From: Poa pratensis
Lineage: Eukaryota > Streptophyta > Magnoliopsida > Poales > Poaceae
Assembly (NCBI GenBank): GCA_947311845.1
Contig: CAMZMU010000040.1
Location: forward strand, 51,793,557-51,857,556
Length of the DNA: 64,000 nt
Direction: 5' to 3'
Shown: positions 45,060-58,636 of the stretch, piece after piece
Layout of the letters: every line of letters begins with the position of its first letter
Position numbering within the stretch: position 1 is the first letter of the stretch
Made by a program: the position numbers and the translations under genes
Notes under the pieces: generated by a model
Database searches by the model: none
What the model saw: the letters and a program-made list of their open reading frames with translations, nothing else
What the model was told of the DNA's origin: nothing

Positions 45060-45769
45060 TCTTTTCATTTTTTTTTTTTGCCAACCACGTTCCTGTGTGT
45101 GAGGCCGGCGTCATCCATTTATTTTGTTTTTCCCTTAATTACTTTCTGGATTTTGGTTTTTGTCAAATTGATTGACTAAATCTTGACCCCATGTTCGATT
45201 CATTTGTTTTGCGCTGGTTTGTAATTTGGTGCGAGGTTTGAACGTACTCTTTTGTCTCATGATCATAATGAAAGACATTATTGAGGTCGTGCATACGTTG
45301 CTTGAGTACTATCGTTTGTCCATCGGTATTGAATATCTGAGCCGCTATCGGTGTGCTATATGCGTGGGACGAATGGGAGACGTTGTTACCTCTGGACTTA
45401 CGAATTTGGTCGGGTCCGGAAATTCCACAAGTAGGTTGGCCCCTCGGACTATCTCTACCGTCCATTCCGTCAACTGGTCAAATTTTGGTCGTTTTGCATT
45501 TTAATTCCCATAGAAAATCAAAATCAAACCGCAGTCCCACAGCCACTATATATAGACGCAAACCCTAACCTAATCCTGGAATCCACCCCGCCCCACCTCG
45601 CCTCCCGCCGCAGCCGCCAACCTCCCCTCCCGACGCCGTCGCGGAATTTGTTGCTCCGGCTGCCGGATCCGTGCCTCCGGCAAGGCTGCGGACGGGGACT
45701 GGATCCGTGCCTCCACCAAAATTCCGCAACCCACCCTCGCCGCTCTCATCTCCGGCGACGGCGGCGGCC

Positions 45770-47314
45770 ATGAGGGGCGCCGACCTCATAAACGCGGTCC
45801 TCCCGCAGGAGCTCCTGGAGGACGTGCTCCGCCGCGTGGGCGCCGCCAAGCGCGACCGCGACGCCCTCGCCCTCACCTGCCGCCGCTGGCGCCACCTCGA
45901 GCGCGCCACGCGCCGGGCCGCCAAGCTCCCGGCCTCCGGGGCCCGCGCGGACGAGATGGTGGGCCTCTTCGCGGCGCGCTTTCCCGCGCTCGATGACGTC
46001 TCCATCGACGAGTGCCTCTCCGCCGACACCGCCGCCCCGGTCGCCCTCCCCACCTCCAGGCGGCGCGTCGTCGTGAGTACCCTCGATCTGATAGACACAG
46101 GTGCCCTTGTCGCGCGTCCGTACGCGAGTCGTGGGAACCCTCGCTCCTTGCGGTTATTTTTCAGATCAAGTATGATGATGAACTTCAAAACTGCGATGAA
46201 CTTTAGGCTCTTAGTTTTTTTGAACATACTGGGATAGAGAATTACATATGATAAGGCTTTGTAATGGAAATGGAACAGTTTATGGACTTCTGCTTGTTTT
46301 GCTGTTGCAACATGCGCCGCGTGCACTCTGGAATTGCATTATGCAGTTGTAGATATTGTAGGTGGCCTGCATTTGCGTAACTTGAATATAATGCAGGAAA
46401 TTGTAGTGTGAACTGGTTATGCATTGTGATCATTCCTAGGGACAACGTTTGTTCACTCACTAGAAACGCTGCAAAACATGAAGGATACACTAAAATACTA
46501 CTACTTATGTTCTTGATGCAGGGGATGAGCACTAACCCAGCTAGGCGCCATCAAAGGATGTATCAGATGCCACACTTTGCAAGGTTTGTACACCCACCCA
46601 GATCGAACCAGACAACCAGTGCTGATGGGATACAGAGCACTTGTTTGACTGATGCTGGCTTAACTAGTCTCGCCGGAGCTTGCAAAGGGCTTGAGAAACT
46701 AAGTCTAGTATGGTGTTCCGCCATATCTTCAACAGGCTTAGTGAGAATATCAGAGAATTGCAAGAAACTGACTTCTTTGGATATCCAGGTAATGTCGAGC
46801 TATATGTTCTGCATTTTTGTTCTGTTATTGACCTTCATGAGCCCTGTGTTCTCTTATGTATGTTTATGGAAGACTTAAAACATTAGCCTATGTATAGTCC
46901 ACTGTATATAAACGTTAATTTCCCAACGTAGAATTTAAATGCATTGTCGTGCATTGCCTGTAACGTTATCTGAGAATGGACATTTGAGTGATTATTGGCT
47001 TTTATTCAATCAAAGGAAAACACTTCTGCATACATATTTGTAATTGATATATCCATATACTGGAATAGTCCACTCCACACATTTGTAGAAAAAATACGGT
47101 CATATCTTTTCTTGAGCAGTCTCAGTAGTCAATACTTACTTTTGGACAAAACGTGCAGGCTTGTTATATTGGAGATCCAGGACTTGTTGCTATTGGGGAA
47201 GGCTGCAAGCTACTTAACAATTTAAACTTGCGCTATGTTGAAGGAGCAAACAGATTTAGGTTTGATTGGCCTAATAAACAACTGTGGACAATCGCTGGTT
47301 TCTCTTGGTGCACA
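45770..47314 (+). pseudogene. F-box/LRR (FBL4-like) gene fragment captured by the MULE
   Basis: Exons 45770-46072, 46522-46788 and 47159 to about 47314, with GT-AG introns kept. Exon 1 encodes an F-box (LPQELLEDVLRRV ... CRRWRHLERATR) starting MRGADLINAV. Exons 2 and 3 encode leucine-rich repeats (CLTDAGLTSLAGACKGLEKL; YIGDPGLVAIGEGCKLLNNL). The order resembles plant F-box/LRR-repeat protein 4, a substrate receptor of SCF ubiquitin ligases. Near 47250 a small indel shifts the frame, and similarity ends at CGQSLVSLG. A full protein would have many more repeats, so at most a truncated F-box protein could be made. Upstream GC-rich sequence may include the donor gene's 5' UTR. Confidence 0.85.
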
Positions 47315-50300
47315 ATTTTCTATTTTCTATTTTCGGCACGGACAAAGCCGACCAGCTAATTCTTTTCTATTTTGGGTGGGGCACCGCGTAAGACTAAACG
47401 GTGCCTGCGCACTGTGTAGCCGTATGTGCGAAAATGCATCTTTATCATGTGAAAAAGTATTGCAGATCATGTCTAAGATTGGTGGCATAAATTAAATGCA
47501 GTTGTGACGAACTTGTGTGGATGTTGAAAAACCCGCAGTCAGTTGTGAATCAATAATTTTCTGTGTGAATCAATTGTGAATCAGTGAATGAGTATATGCA
47601 GTTGTGACGAACTTGTGTTGATGTTCTGTGAATTGAAATTTCTATAAACTGATCTATATGTAATATTGAAAACCTCTGTGAAATTTGTTGAAAATATTAT
47701 GTCAAATTATGAATCACGGATCCCATGTCTGTAGAGAAATATTGTGAATCATTTGTTTTCTGTAAGAAAAAGGTGTATGAATTATTTTATCTTGAATTAA
47801 TGTCATCCGACAAATTCGAATCTGGATGTATAACAAAAATGTATATGAAACAGTATTGAAACTTATGTGAAGTTTCGAATTTTGAGTAAAATACGTGTCT
47901 GGAAACTTTATGAACGAAATATATGAAAAAGCGAAACTTGTAAGATTATTTTTGTGAGATGAAATCCTGAGAAAAGATCTATGCGAAAAATGTTGACATT
48001 TTTTGAAAAGAAAATTTATGACATTTTTTAGAAAACAAATTGTTGAATTTTCTCGCTAAAAAATATATGTGATATTTTTTGTGAACAAAACAAAACTTTG
48101 TTAAATTCATGGATTTTTTTACTTACAGGTTCCTGTAGATATAGATTCCGGAAATTCATATTTGAATGAGTAGATATAGATTGCTCGAATCTATGATGAA
48201 TTTGGATTCATTGTACCTATAAATGAAAAAAATGTAAGAATCGGTGATGAAATTGGATTAGAAATTTGTTAAACAATTCAGTGTGACTTTTGTGATGCGT
48301 GAGATGAAGGTATAAAACAGAAGCGAAACGTTAAATTGTTATTTCTGCCGTGTATGTTAGTATGTAACATGTATGCAAAAAAGAATGGATTACATATGAA
48401 ACTTTCTTGAATTGTGAAACTGAATAAATTTCCCTTCGAGAAATTTGAAGAGTAAGAAAAATGTCTATGCAAAAGAAATATATTCTTACAAAAAATTCTG
48501 TGAAATGAAATTTATGTGAATGAATCTTTATGAAATCTTGAGAATCATTCAAATTATCTTGTGTGAAAGAATGGATTACATATTAGTGTATTTGTTGGAA
48601 TCGTTCTAACCCTGTGAATCTTGTGTGACATGTGAAATGGGAGTGAGATTGTAATGAATCATGTTCCTTATTTTTTTCTTCTTCTGTGTATAAATCAGTT
48701 AAGGACTGATTATTCAAATTATCTCTCTGATTGTGAAGGGATATATTAATAACCTCGTGGAAAAAATGATCTAAGAGGTTTGAATTGGAAGCGAAACAGA
48801 AATGAAACTCTTTTGTTCCATAAAATTAATCTTTTACAAAATCTTTAGAGTTTTGTTTCATCGATTTAGTCTACTACATAAAAAATTCAACAATCATTCC
48901 ATTAAATTAATCTCCAACTAGTCTTCCGATGCAAAAACCATGAAGAAAACATAAAATTTTCAAATCTCGGCATGGAAGATGAACGAAATATATGAAAAAG
49001 AGAGTAAAAATGGAGTTCTATTGTGAAGAACACATACATCACATTCTGTAGTTTTTTCGAACCTTTCCACTCTTCAAGGAAACCGGGCTTTATAGACAAA
49101 GTTCCAAAAGAACTTTCAAAATAAATATAAATTCAACAAAGTTCACCCAATTTTCATTTCATATTTGACACAATTCATTACAATTTCATTTCCATATCAC
49201 ACAAGATTCACATGCTTAGCACGATTCCGAATACTGGATATATACTAGATATACGGGTACAACACAAATTCAATCCATTTTCATCATAGATTCATGCATT
49301 TTTTCAACCATAGTTACAATGAATAATCATCATAAATTTACACAGGATTTTCTGATACATAGTATCATCACTGATCCACAATTGATTCACACCGGAAAAA
49401 ACTCAAATTCAACAACAATATTCGACAACATTATAATTTTTTAAATTCATCAACAATATCCGAGAAAATACTCAGATTCATCAACCATATTCAATAAATA
49501 CTTCTACTATTTTTTCACTGATCCACAAAATTCATCAACTTCCATATTCCATACACATATTTCTTATAATTTTTCAAATTCGAAAATACATAAAGATAAC
49601 ACAAGATCCGAATGATATATAAACAGAACTTGAAGTAAAATACATACAATATCCACCCAAAATTCATATCCATTTCACAGAGTCATACTAATGAATCTTG
49701 AATCTTCACTGGAATACCCACATTGCAAAAAGAAGTAGAGAAATTTGCAAAGGTACACCCACAAAAGATTTTAAGAAACAAAAATGAATCTTTAGTGCCA
49801 CAAAATAAAAAGAATCTTGATAAGATTTTTTGAACAAATTCGAATGATCCATACAAGATTTGTTCTGAAAAAATAAAATATACACACAAGTAAAATATAA
49901 ATTGATGTAATGTTCTACAGTTTCATCACAGATTGATCAACTAGACTAATACAAATCTGGTCTTGGAATAATCGAAAAAAAGAATTTTCGGAATAAGTTG
50001 CTCTCTTGGGCGATCCGTGGAAAATTGTATCTTGAACATGAACAAACATAGATGGAATTCCACGCTATCTCTGCAAGTTTGAACAAAAGTATAGCGGATA
50101 AATGCTTCCAGCGTTTGGTCTGAATTAGTTCTCACAGACAAAGGAGAGTAGATGAACACTACATGGACAAATATATTAAATCTAAACTATAAAAACTTTG
50201 AGATCTCAGTGACGCTCAAGATGTACCAAGAAAAAAGCAATTCCCTACCAATGCACGCCAATATGATCCAAGTATCCATAGGAAATATATAAACTACCCA

Positions 50301-50976
50301 TATAAGGTCAGACCAGCCTACATGTAAATATATATTGACGCAGATGATTTAATTCGAAGTTACAAACAATATATAGAGAGAGGGAGAAAATCAACCAACT
50401 CAAAAGATAAATCATACTGCCCCTGAATGAAGAGGTTACTGAGTTATCACGATCAAATGCATTTGGAAGAAAAGCGTACTTTCGTATATATGTTGTGATT
50501 TCCCTGATAAGCAAAAAATAGGGAATGGCTTGGAACAGAAACATTGCTTACCTTGAAATAAGTGCCCTACAAATTTATGCTAAATCTGACCCAAACATAC
50601 ATCACAATCATTCCAAACAATTAACGGGTTTATTGTTGTGTTCCAAAATAGATTCATTAACATCTTTATAAAATATCATATGTACTAGCAGATAATTCAA
50701 TTTGATCTTTAACAGCACTAGGTTTGCTCTTGCTGCTGGAAACTCAAAACTCTATAATCAAACTCAGAATAGAGTTGGGCATAGTAATTCCCTATAATCA
50801 GATTCAGAGTAGAGTTTTAGTTCAGGCACCTATAATCAATGAAATCTAGGAACAAATCAGTATCTAGGTACTAGCATAAATGCATCATAAATTCATAACA
50901 TTATGAATCTCAGTTTGCCAAAAGCATCGCCATTGCATAATTCAGTTCTTACAGTTGGTCAATTCCCATGTGGCAC
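47315..50976. other. AT-rich MULE interior with strand-asymmetric, partly inverted halves
   Basis: 47500-48880 is rich in gtgaa/gaatc words and 48890-50000 in ttcac/gattc words. Some blocks are inverted copies: gtgtgaatcaattgtg near 47570 and its complement near 49380-49395; gaatctatgatgaa near 48188 and its complement near 49285. No gene was found. Confidence 0.5.
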
Positions 50977-51160
50977 CAATGTTCAGGAATTCGTTAACTG
51001 GTAACGGCTCGCTCGGCCACTGAATAGCGAAAAATCGGCCTATTCGCCAGTTAATCGGCCGATTAATCGGGTAATCGACATTTATCGGCTATTCAGTAAC
51101 CCACTGAATAGCGATTACTCAGCCAGTTAATCGGTGATTCGGCCGAATTTTAGAACAATG
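50977..51160. mobile_element. Small hAT-type MITE inside the MULE
   Basis: Exact 8-bp duplication tgtggcac (50969-50976, 51161-51168). Ends caatgttcaggaattcg and inverted cattgttctaaaattcg. The interior is made of attaatcgg/ccgattaat words that fold back. Confidence 0.8.
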
Positions 51161-51799
51161 TGTGGCACTAGTACTACTACTTGCAGGTAACCAGAATCGA
51201 CTAGTCACGGCAGCTAATATACAGGTGGGTGGATTCAGGTCACTACAGCTATCACAAATCGAAAAATATACAGAATGCTATGCTACTGTGGCAATTCACA
51301 ACAATATTTAACTTCTGTTCAGTGAACAAGAGGTAAGGGAGCATGTCTACAATAACTTGCTTACAGAACACCTCCCGGCAAAAAATGCAAGTACGCAACT
51401 CACACTACTGACATTTTCAGACCCAAAAACAAATTGTACAGCAAACTACTCCACACAGGCTAGCCAATTAGCTGATATACTAATTGCTTCATAAGCACTG
51501 TCAACTACTCATGTTAATGATCATAGAGCACACATTGGTTTGCACACATTCTTTCGTTCCATAACAGCAGACAACAAAGCATTCCACTTAACAACACTAC
51601 GTTCAGAAATAAAATTGAAGGTAACATGGCGGTAGAATAGGGGATCTAAAAACACTATCAGCTTACTAGTCAGAATCCGGTAACCAATACGAGAAATGCG
51701 TCATTTTTCTGAATCTCAAATTGCCAAAAGCACAAGCATTCATAATTCAGTTCTTACAAGCAACCAGCCAACAAAACATTGGCAGATTCAGCAATACTC

Positions 51800-52200
51800 A
51801 TCGAACATCAGAAGCGCACGGCGGCCTGGTGCACGAAGCCGGCGACGGCCGGAGCGCACGGAGGCCGGGGCACACGGAGCCGACGGCGACCGGGGCGGGG
51901 CGTCGGGGCCGCTTGGCCAGGACTAGCGCCCGGCGGCCGGAGCGCAAGGACACGCTAAGCCGTGGCTAGGTGGGCGGCAGGGGGCGACCGGAGCACACAG
52001 CATTCGGCGGCGGCGGAAAAGGCGAGGTGGGCGGCGCCTCGCGCGTCGGGACGAAGTGTAGAACGGCAACAGAGCACCACGGCCGCTCGATGGTATCCTT
52101 GGCGAGCGCCAGGCCGAGCGGCTCCCCTGGACGAGCTCCTCCTTGGACTCCCGGCCGGCGGCGGTCTGCGCTAGAGCAAAATTAAGAAAGGAGAGGGAAA
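51800..52200. other. GC-rich right end of the MULE
   Basis: Dense CG-rich sequence next to the right inverted repeat. It may be a second captured 5' exon/UTR or the element's own promoter region. Frames are open on both strands, but no domain is recognised. Confidence 0.4.
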
Positions 52201-53416
52201 GTGGATCGGGGTGGAGAAGGGGATAACGACAGCACGGTGACTGCGGGTTGATTTACGATTTCTTTGGGTACTGAACTGCAAATGCGTGTGAAACTTTGAC
52301 CAAATGACAGCCGTGCGATCTCACAGAAACGGACGGCAGAGATAGTCCGAGGGTCCAAGGTACGTGTGGAGTTGCATTTTTGGAATTTGGTCCACAAAGC
52401 CACATGGCCGCTGAATATGTAGTCAGAAACATGCGCGCGTTCCACGCTTCGACCCCGCGGCGATTTCCGATCCTCATCCGCCAGCCCCGGCTGATCCAAC
52501 CTTGCTGCCGCATGATCCTGTACACAGGTTGGCAGGAAACGATCGCGGTAGATGAATGAAACCATATCTAACTTTTACTGTAGATGAGATGACAAGGGTT
52601 AATTTGGTCGCTCGTCATTGGAGCACCAAGGAGACAGTGTTAATTTGTGCCACGCTAAGATTCTCCAGTTTCATGGCGAAGATTGGTCATCCGGTGATCA
52701 TCGAATGTGATAGGGATTTGCATCGTACTGGTACTAGACCGAACACCACAAGCACAAAGTCCTCCCTGTACGGTTGTGCAATGTGGTTCGCTCCCCCATT
52801 TTCCCTACTCCACACAAACCCTAGTTCCGCGAGGGCATGCGGTGTCGTCTTTATCCACATCCCGCAGCCGACCCGACCTAAATCCCCATGAGCAGTTTTT
52901 CGGTAAGGTGGTAGGGGTGCGATCGGGAGATGATCACTCATTTGTTTAGGTCGTTGCTTCCTCTGCGTCGATGGATCGCCGATATGGAGGTCCGAGAAAA
53001 TCGTCGCCGCGCAATTTCAAGCGGATTAATCTATATGGAAACTCAAGATCCAGGTTAAATCCAAAAGCGAAGATGGTGAGGTCACTGTCGGTTTTCCACA
53101 TTTTGAGAGATTTTGAGAGATGGGTGACTGATGCGCTCATCTCGGAATAGTTCCGTGACCATTGATGTTTAATGGGGAATCTGGTCTCTCTTTACACTAC
53201 AAGAGCAAAGCTTCAGCAATAAATGATACATCCCGGCTTGGGAAAGGTAGAACAACTAGTGTCACAATAAATCCTTTAGCTCAGCTCACAAAAGCATGAT
53301 TTCCTACGCCCGTACCAACCAGTACGTGCGTTGCTCCTCATCCTACCCTAGCGTGGCTAATGACAACGTAGAAGGGCAAGCTAAGCCAACCTATTTGAGA
53401 CGAAAGGGCAAGCTAA

Positions 53417-54066
53417 TGGCATCTCCAACTGTCCTCCAAGAGCCTCCCAGGACACTTTTTTAGCGCCAACGGTCTAAATAGCGACGAAATTCTCCGAGTC
53501 GCCTCCCAGGAGCCCAAATAACGCCGAAAATTTCATCCGGCGTACCCAGGCCAAACCCAGCCCATTGTGTATCGCCTGGGGGAGCCGGCAGAAGGAAAAG
53601 CCAGCGTGGACCAGCATCGTCTTTGAGACAGCGCACTTTCCCCACCCAGACTCGCCATCCCTACCTACATTTCCCTCGCCGCCTTGTCGCCGCCGGCACC
53701 ACCCCTCCCCCTCCGACGCAAAGAAGCAGCTAGGAAGGGCACCACCCCACACCTCCCCGCCACCGGCGCCACCCCCTCCCCTCCGCCGTGATCTAGCCTC
53801 AAGGAAGACCCTCGGGTAGAATCTCGCCCACCTCGCCCGCGAGGTGTTCGCATTTTGTCTGCCCCGCCATGGACTCCGACGACGAGGAGCTGCTCGCCGT
53901 TCTGCTGGAAGAGGAAGCCGAAGCCATCGTCGATGATGAAGAGCACTTGCTGATCCTCGCCTGTCTTGTCGGCATGGTCGCAAGGGAGGCGAAGCCGCGG
54001 CGCGGTGGCTCGGCACCAGGTCGCAGCAAGAGCAAGCCGAGGCAGCTATATGTTCTGACATTTTGA
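53417..54066 (+). mobile_element. Truncated PIF/Harbinger element, unit 3 copy
   Basis: Same insertion as in units 1, 2 and 4. Here the transposase N-terminal frame 53869-54066 (65 codons, MDSDDEELLAVLLEEEAEAI...) is open, but it ends at the truncation point after SKPRQLYVLTF. Confidence 0.7.
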
Positions 54067-54796
54067 AACGCATTTAAAAAATATTTTTCACAACATGTGC
54101 ATTTAAACCTATGAGCGCTCTGCATGTATCAATAATTGTCAGCTATATTATCAAATAAAAAATTTCACAATGACGTCATTTTTTGTTGCGGGGAACAACG
54201 TCATTGTTTTATAGATGCTGAAGCACCAAGTCAACTATTAGTGGAGATGCATGACCACGTTAGGCCACCAAGCTTCACATCGATCATTTTGTTCGATCCG
54301 GCGTGATGGCCTAGTCAATCATACTGGTTAGTGCAAACCACTACCGAACTAATCTTCCTATTGTAGGACCAATGCAGAACCAATCTAGGAGGGATATGGG
54401 GCGTGATGGCCTACAAAATATTTTGGGAATGAGCAGATCTCTGCCGTGCAATGGTATCCTTCCATAGCTGCAAGTAGACAATAACTCTGAAGAAACCGTC
54501 AGATAGCTGACTACAGAAATTCCACTCCAATTAAAGTTTTGTTCCTGCTAAACTTTGTCAACTTCATAGAGAGGAGAGAGAGAGCACAGCTACGTTGTTG
54601 CCCGCTATTTTATGTTAAGAGAAAAATGATTTAGGCCGTGCTCTCCATGACCAAACACAAGCTTGCGTGAGTGGGTGACCATGCCTGCCATCTCCTAACC
54701 AACTACTATAAGTATACCAGGCACACACGAATAGCTTCTCACACCACCCCATAATAGCTGAAGCAGCCATTCAAAGAGCAAGCGCGAGGCAACGAA

Positions 54797-55879
54797 ATGG
54801 CTCTAGCAGCGCACACGCTACTGGTGGTGCTCTCTGTGCTGGGGCTGCTCACCGGTGGCCTCGCGCAGCTCAAGTATGATTTCTACGCCGGCAAGTGTGG
54901 CGGCGTCGAGACAATCGTGGAGGGCATCGTCAGGGCCCGCGTCGCCCGTGACGGTGACGCCCGAATCGCTGCCCAACTCCTCCGCTTGCAGTTCCACGAG
55001 TGCGCCGTCAATGTACGTGTTACTTCTATTTTCAGTGCATGCAATTGCATATGCACGCGCCATTGGTCGTCTGCTCCATTGGCATGCATACGTATAGGAA
55101 TATAAATCATCTGCACGATGTAGGGCTGCGACGGCGGGCTTCTGATCGACGGTCCGGGGTCGGAGAAGACGGCGCCGCCGAACCTGAGCGTGAAGGGCTA
55201 CGACCTAATCGCGGCTATCAAGACGGAGCTCGAGAGGCGGTGCCCCCGCGTCGTGTCTTGCGCCGACATCGAGATCCTCGCCACGAGGGACGCAGTCGCC
55301 CTGGCTGGTGGGAAGAGGTACACGGTGCGCACCGGGCGGAGGGACGGCAAGCAGTCCAGGGCCATCGACGTGCGCCTTCCCGGGAAAGAGGATACGGCCA
55401 CACAGGCAACCTCTTACTTCGCCAACCTCAATTTCACCCAGCTGGAGATGGTGGTTCTGCTGGGGGCGCACACGGTGGGCGTGACACACTGCAGCCAGAT
55501 CAAGTCGACGCGCCTTTACGGCTACGGCGGCAAGGCCGGCGCGACGGACCCGAGCTTGACCATGGACGACGCGACCAAGTACAAGAACACGTGCCCCAAC
55601 ACGGCGGCGTCGGACGGCAATATCCTGTTCCTGGACGCCCAGTCGAGCGCGGCTAGGGTGGACAACAGCTACTACAAGAGGCTCCAGGGAAAACGCGGCG
55701 TGCTCACCGTCGACCAGAACCTCTACGCCGTTCCCTCCACCAAGTGGCATGTTGACAGGCTCGCCAACACAAACGACTTCTACGAGCTCTTCCCCAAGGC
55801 ACTCATCAAGCTCAGCGAGCTCAAAGTGCTTACCGGCACCCAGGGAGAGGTCCGCAAAGTCTGCAACAGGTTCAACTGA
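54797..55879 (+). CDS. Class III peroxidase, tandem copy 4 (intact)
   Basis: Exons 54797-55012 and 55124-55879, 323 aa. All catalytic residues, eight cysteines and the Glu68 oddity are as in copy 1. Relative to copy 1 it has Gly20, Asn227, Asp268 and Trp280, which it shares with copy 5. The intron is identical by eye to the other copies. TATA box at 54707. No insertion disturbs its upstream region. Confidence 0.95.
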
Positions 55880-57254
55880 TCTTTTCATTTTTTGCCAACC
55901 ACGTTCCTGTGTGTGAGGCCGGCGTCATCCATTTATTTTGTTTTTCCCTTAATTACTTTCTGGATTTTGGATTTTGTCAAATTGATTGACTAAATCTTGA
56001 CCCCATGTTCGATTCATTAATTTGTTTTGCGCTGGTTTGTAATTTGGTGCGAGGTTTGAACATACTCTTTTGTCTCATGATCATAATGAAAGACATTACT
56101 GAGGTCGTGCATACGTTGCTTGAGTACTATCGTTTGTCCATCGGTATTCAATATATGAGCCGCTATCGGTGTGCTATATGCGTGGGACGAATGGGAGACG
56201 TTGTTACCTCTGGACTTACGAATTTGGTCCACAAAGCCACATGGCCGCTGAATATGTAGTCAGAAACATGCGCGCGTTCCACGCTTCGACCCCGCGGCGA
56301 TTTCCGATCCTCATCCGCCAGCCCCGGCTGATCCAACCTTGCTGCCGCATGATCATGTACACAGGTTGGCAGGAAACGATCGCGGTAGATGAATGAAACC
56401 ATATCTAGCTTTTACTGTAGATGAGATGACAAGGGTTAATTTGGTCGCTCGTCATTGGAGCACCAAGGAGACAATGTTAATTTGTGCCACGCTAAGATTC
56501 TCCAGTTTCATGGCGAAGATTGGTCATCCGGTGATCATCGAATGTGATAGGGATTTGCATCGTATTGGTACTAGACCGAACACCACCAGCACAAAGTCCT
56601 CCCCGTACGGTTGTGCAATGTGGTTCGCTCCCCCATTTTCCCCACTCCACACAAACCCTAGTTCCGCGAGGGCGTGCGGTGTCGTCTTTGTCCACATCTC
56701 GCAGCCGACCCGACCTAAATCCCCATGAGCAGTTTTTCGGTAAGGTGGTAGGGGGTGCGATCGGGAGATGATCATTCATTTGTTTAGGTCGTTGCTTCCT
56801 CTGCGTCGATGGATCGCCGATACGGAGGTCCGAGAAAATCGTCGCCGCGCAATTTTGAGCGGATTAATCTATATGGAAACTCAAGATCCAGGTTAAATCC
56901 AAAAGCGAAGATGGTGAGGTCACTGTCGGTTTTCCACATTTTGAGAGATTTTGAGAGATGGGTGACTGATGCGCTCATCTCGGAATAGTTCCGTGACCAT
57001 TGATGTTTAATGGGGAATCTGGCCTCTCTTTACACTACAAGAGCAAAGCTTCAGCAATAAATGATACATCCCGGCTTGGGAAAGGTAGAACAACTAGTGT
57101 CACAATAAATCATTTAGCTCAGCTCACAAAAGCATGATTTCCTACGCCCGTACCAACCAGTACGTGCGTTGTTCCTCATCCTACCCTAGCGTGGCTAATG
57201 ACAACGTAGAAGGGCAAGCTAAGCCAACCTATTCGAGACGAAAGGGCAAGCTAA

Positions 57255-57904
57255 TGGCATCTCCAACTGTCCCCCAAGAGTCTCCCAGGACACTTTTTTA
57301 GCGCCAACGGTCTATATAGCGACGAAATTCTCCGAGTCGCCTCCCAGGAGCCCAAATAACGCCGAAAATTCATCCGGCGTACCCAGGCCAAACCCAGCCC
57401 ATTGTGTATCGCCTGGGGGAGCCGACAGAAGGAAAAGCCAGCGTGGACCAGCATCGTCTTCGAGACAGCGCACTTTCCCCACCCAGACTCGCCATCCCTA
57501 CCTACATTTCCCTCTCCGCCTTGTCGCCGCCGGCACCACCCCTCCCCCCTCCGACGCAAACAAGCAGCTAGGAAGGGCACCACCCCACACCTCCCCGCCA
57601 CCGGCGCCACCCCCTCCCCTCCGCCGTGATCTAGCCTCAAGGAAGACCCTCGGGTAGAATCTCGCCCACCTCGCCCGCGAGGTGGTCGCATTTTGTCTGC
57701 CCCGCCATGGACTCCGACGACGAGGAGCTGCTCGCCGTTCTGTTGGAAGAGGTAGCCGAAGCCACCGTCGATGATGAAGAGCACTTGCTGATCCTCGCAT
57801 GTCTTGTCGACATGGTCGCAAGGGAGGCGAAGCCGCGGCGCGGTGGCTCGGCACCAGGTCGCAGCAAGAGCAAGCCGAGGCAGCTATATGTTTTGACATT
57901 TTGA
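57255..57904 (+). mobile_element. Truncated PIF/Harbinger element, unit 4 copy
   Basis: Same truncated element; open transposase N-terminus at 57707-57904 with a few substitutions (EEVAEATVDDEEHLL, LVDMVARE). Confidence 0.7.
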
Positions 57905-58636
57905 AACGCATTTAAAAAATATTTTTCACAACATGTGCATTTAAACCTATGAGCGCTCTGCAGTATCAATAATTGTCAGCTATATTATCAAATAAAAAAT
58001 TTCACAATGACGTCATTTTTTGTTGCGGGGAACAACGTCATTGTTTTATAGATGCTGAAGCACCAAGTCCCCTATTAGTGGAGATGCATGACCACGTTAG
58101 GACACCAAGCTTCCCATCGATCATTTTGTTCGATCCGGCGTGATGGCCTAGTCAATCATACTGGTTAGTGCAAACCACTACCGAACTAATCTTCCTATTG
58201 TAGGACCAATGCAGAACCATTCTAGGAGGGATATGGGGCGTGATGGCCTACAAAATATTTTGGGAACGAGCAAGTCAGATCTCTGCCGTGCAATGGTCTC
58301 CTTCCATAGCTGCAAGTAGACAATAACTCTGAAGAAACCGTCAGATAGCTGACTACAGAAATTCCACTCCAATTTTAAAGTTTTGTTCCTGCTAAACTTT
58401 GTCAACTTCATAGAGAGGAGAGAGCACAGCTACGTTGTTGCCCGCTATTTTATGTTAAGAGAAAAATGATTTAGGCCGTGCTCTCCATGACCAAACACAA
58501 GCTTGCGTGAGTGGGTGACCATGCCTGCCATCTCCTAACCAACTACTATAAGTATACCAGGCACACACGAATAGCTTCTCACACCACCCCATAATAGCTG
58601 AAGCAGCCATTCAAAGAGCAAGCGCGAGGCAACGAA

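Larger units (their letters stand above)
45412..52383. mobile_element. Mutator-like element (Pack-MULE, 7.0 kb)
   Basis: Flanked by an exact 9-bp duplication aatttggtc (45403-45411, 52384-52392), the Mutator signature. The other units show the uninterrupted site cgaatttggtccacaaagc. The ends are imperfect inverted repeats; their best block is ccctcggactatctct then ccgtcc (45442-45464 and, inverted, 52333-52355). No MURA transposase is seen. The cargo is the 5' part of an F-box/LRR gene, an AT-rich middle, a small hAT MITE and a GC-rich right end. Confidence 0.92.

Noticed and set aside
51800..52200. GC-rich frames at the right end of the MULE as a gene
   Set aside because: All frames are open because of composition; no domain or start could be supported.
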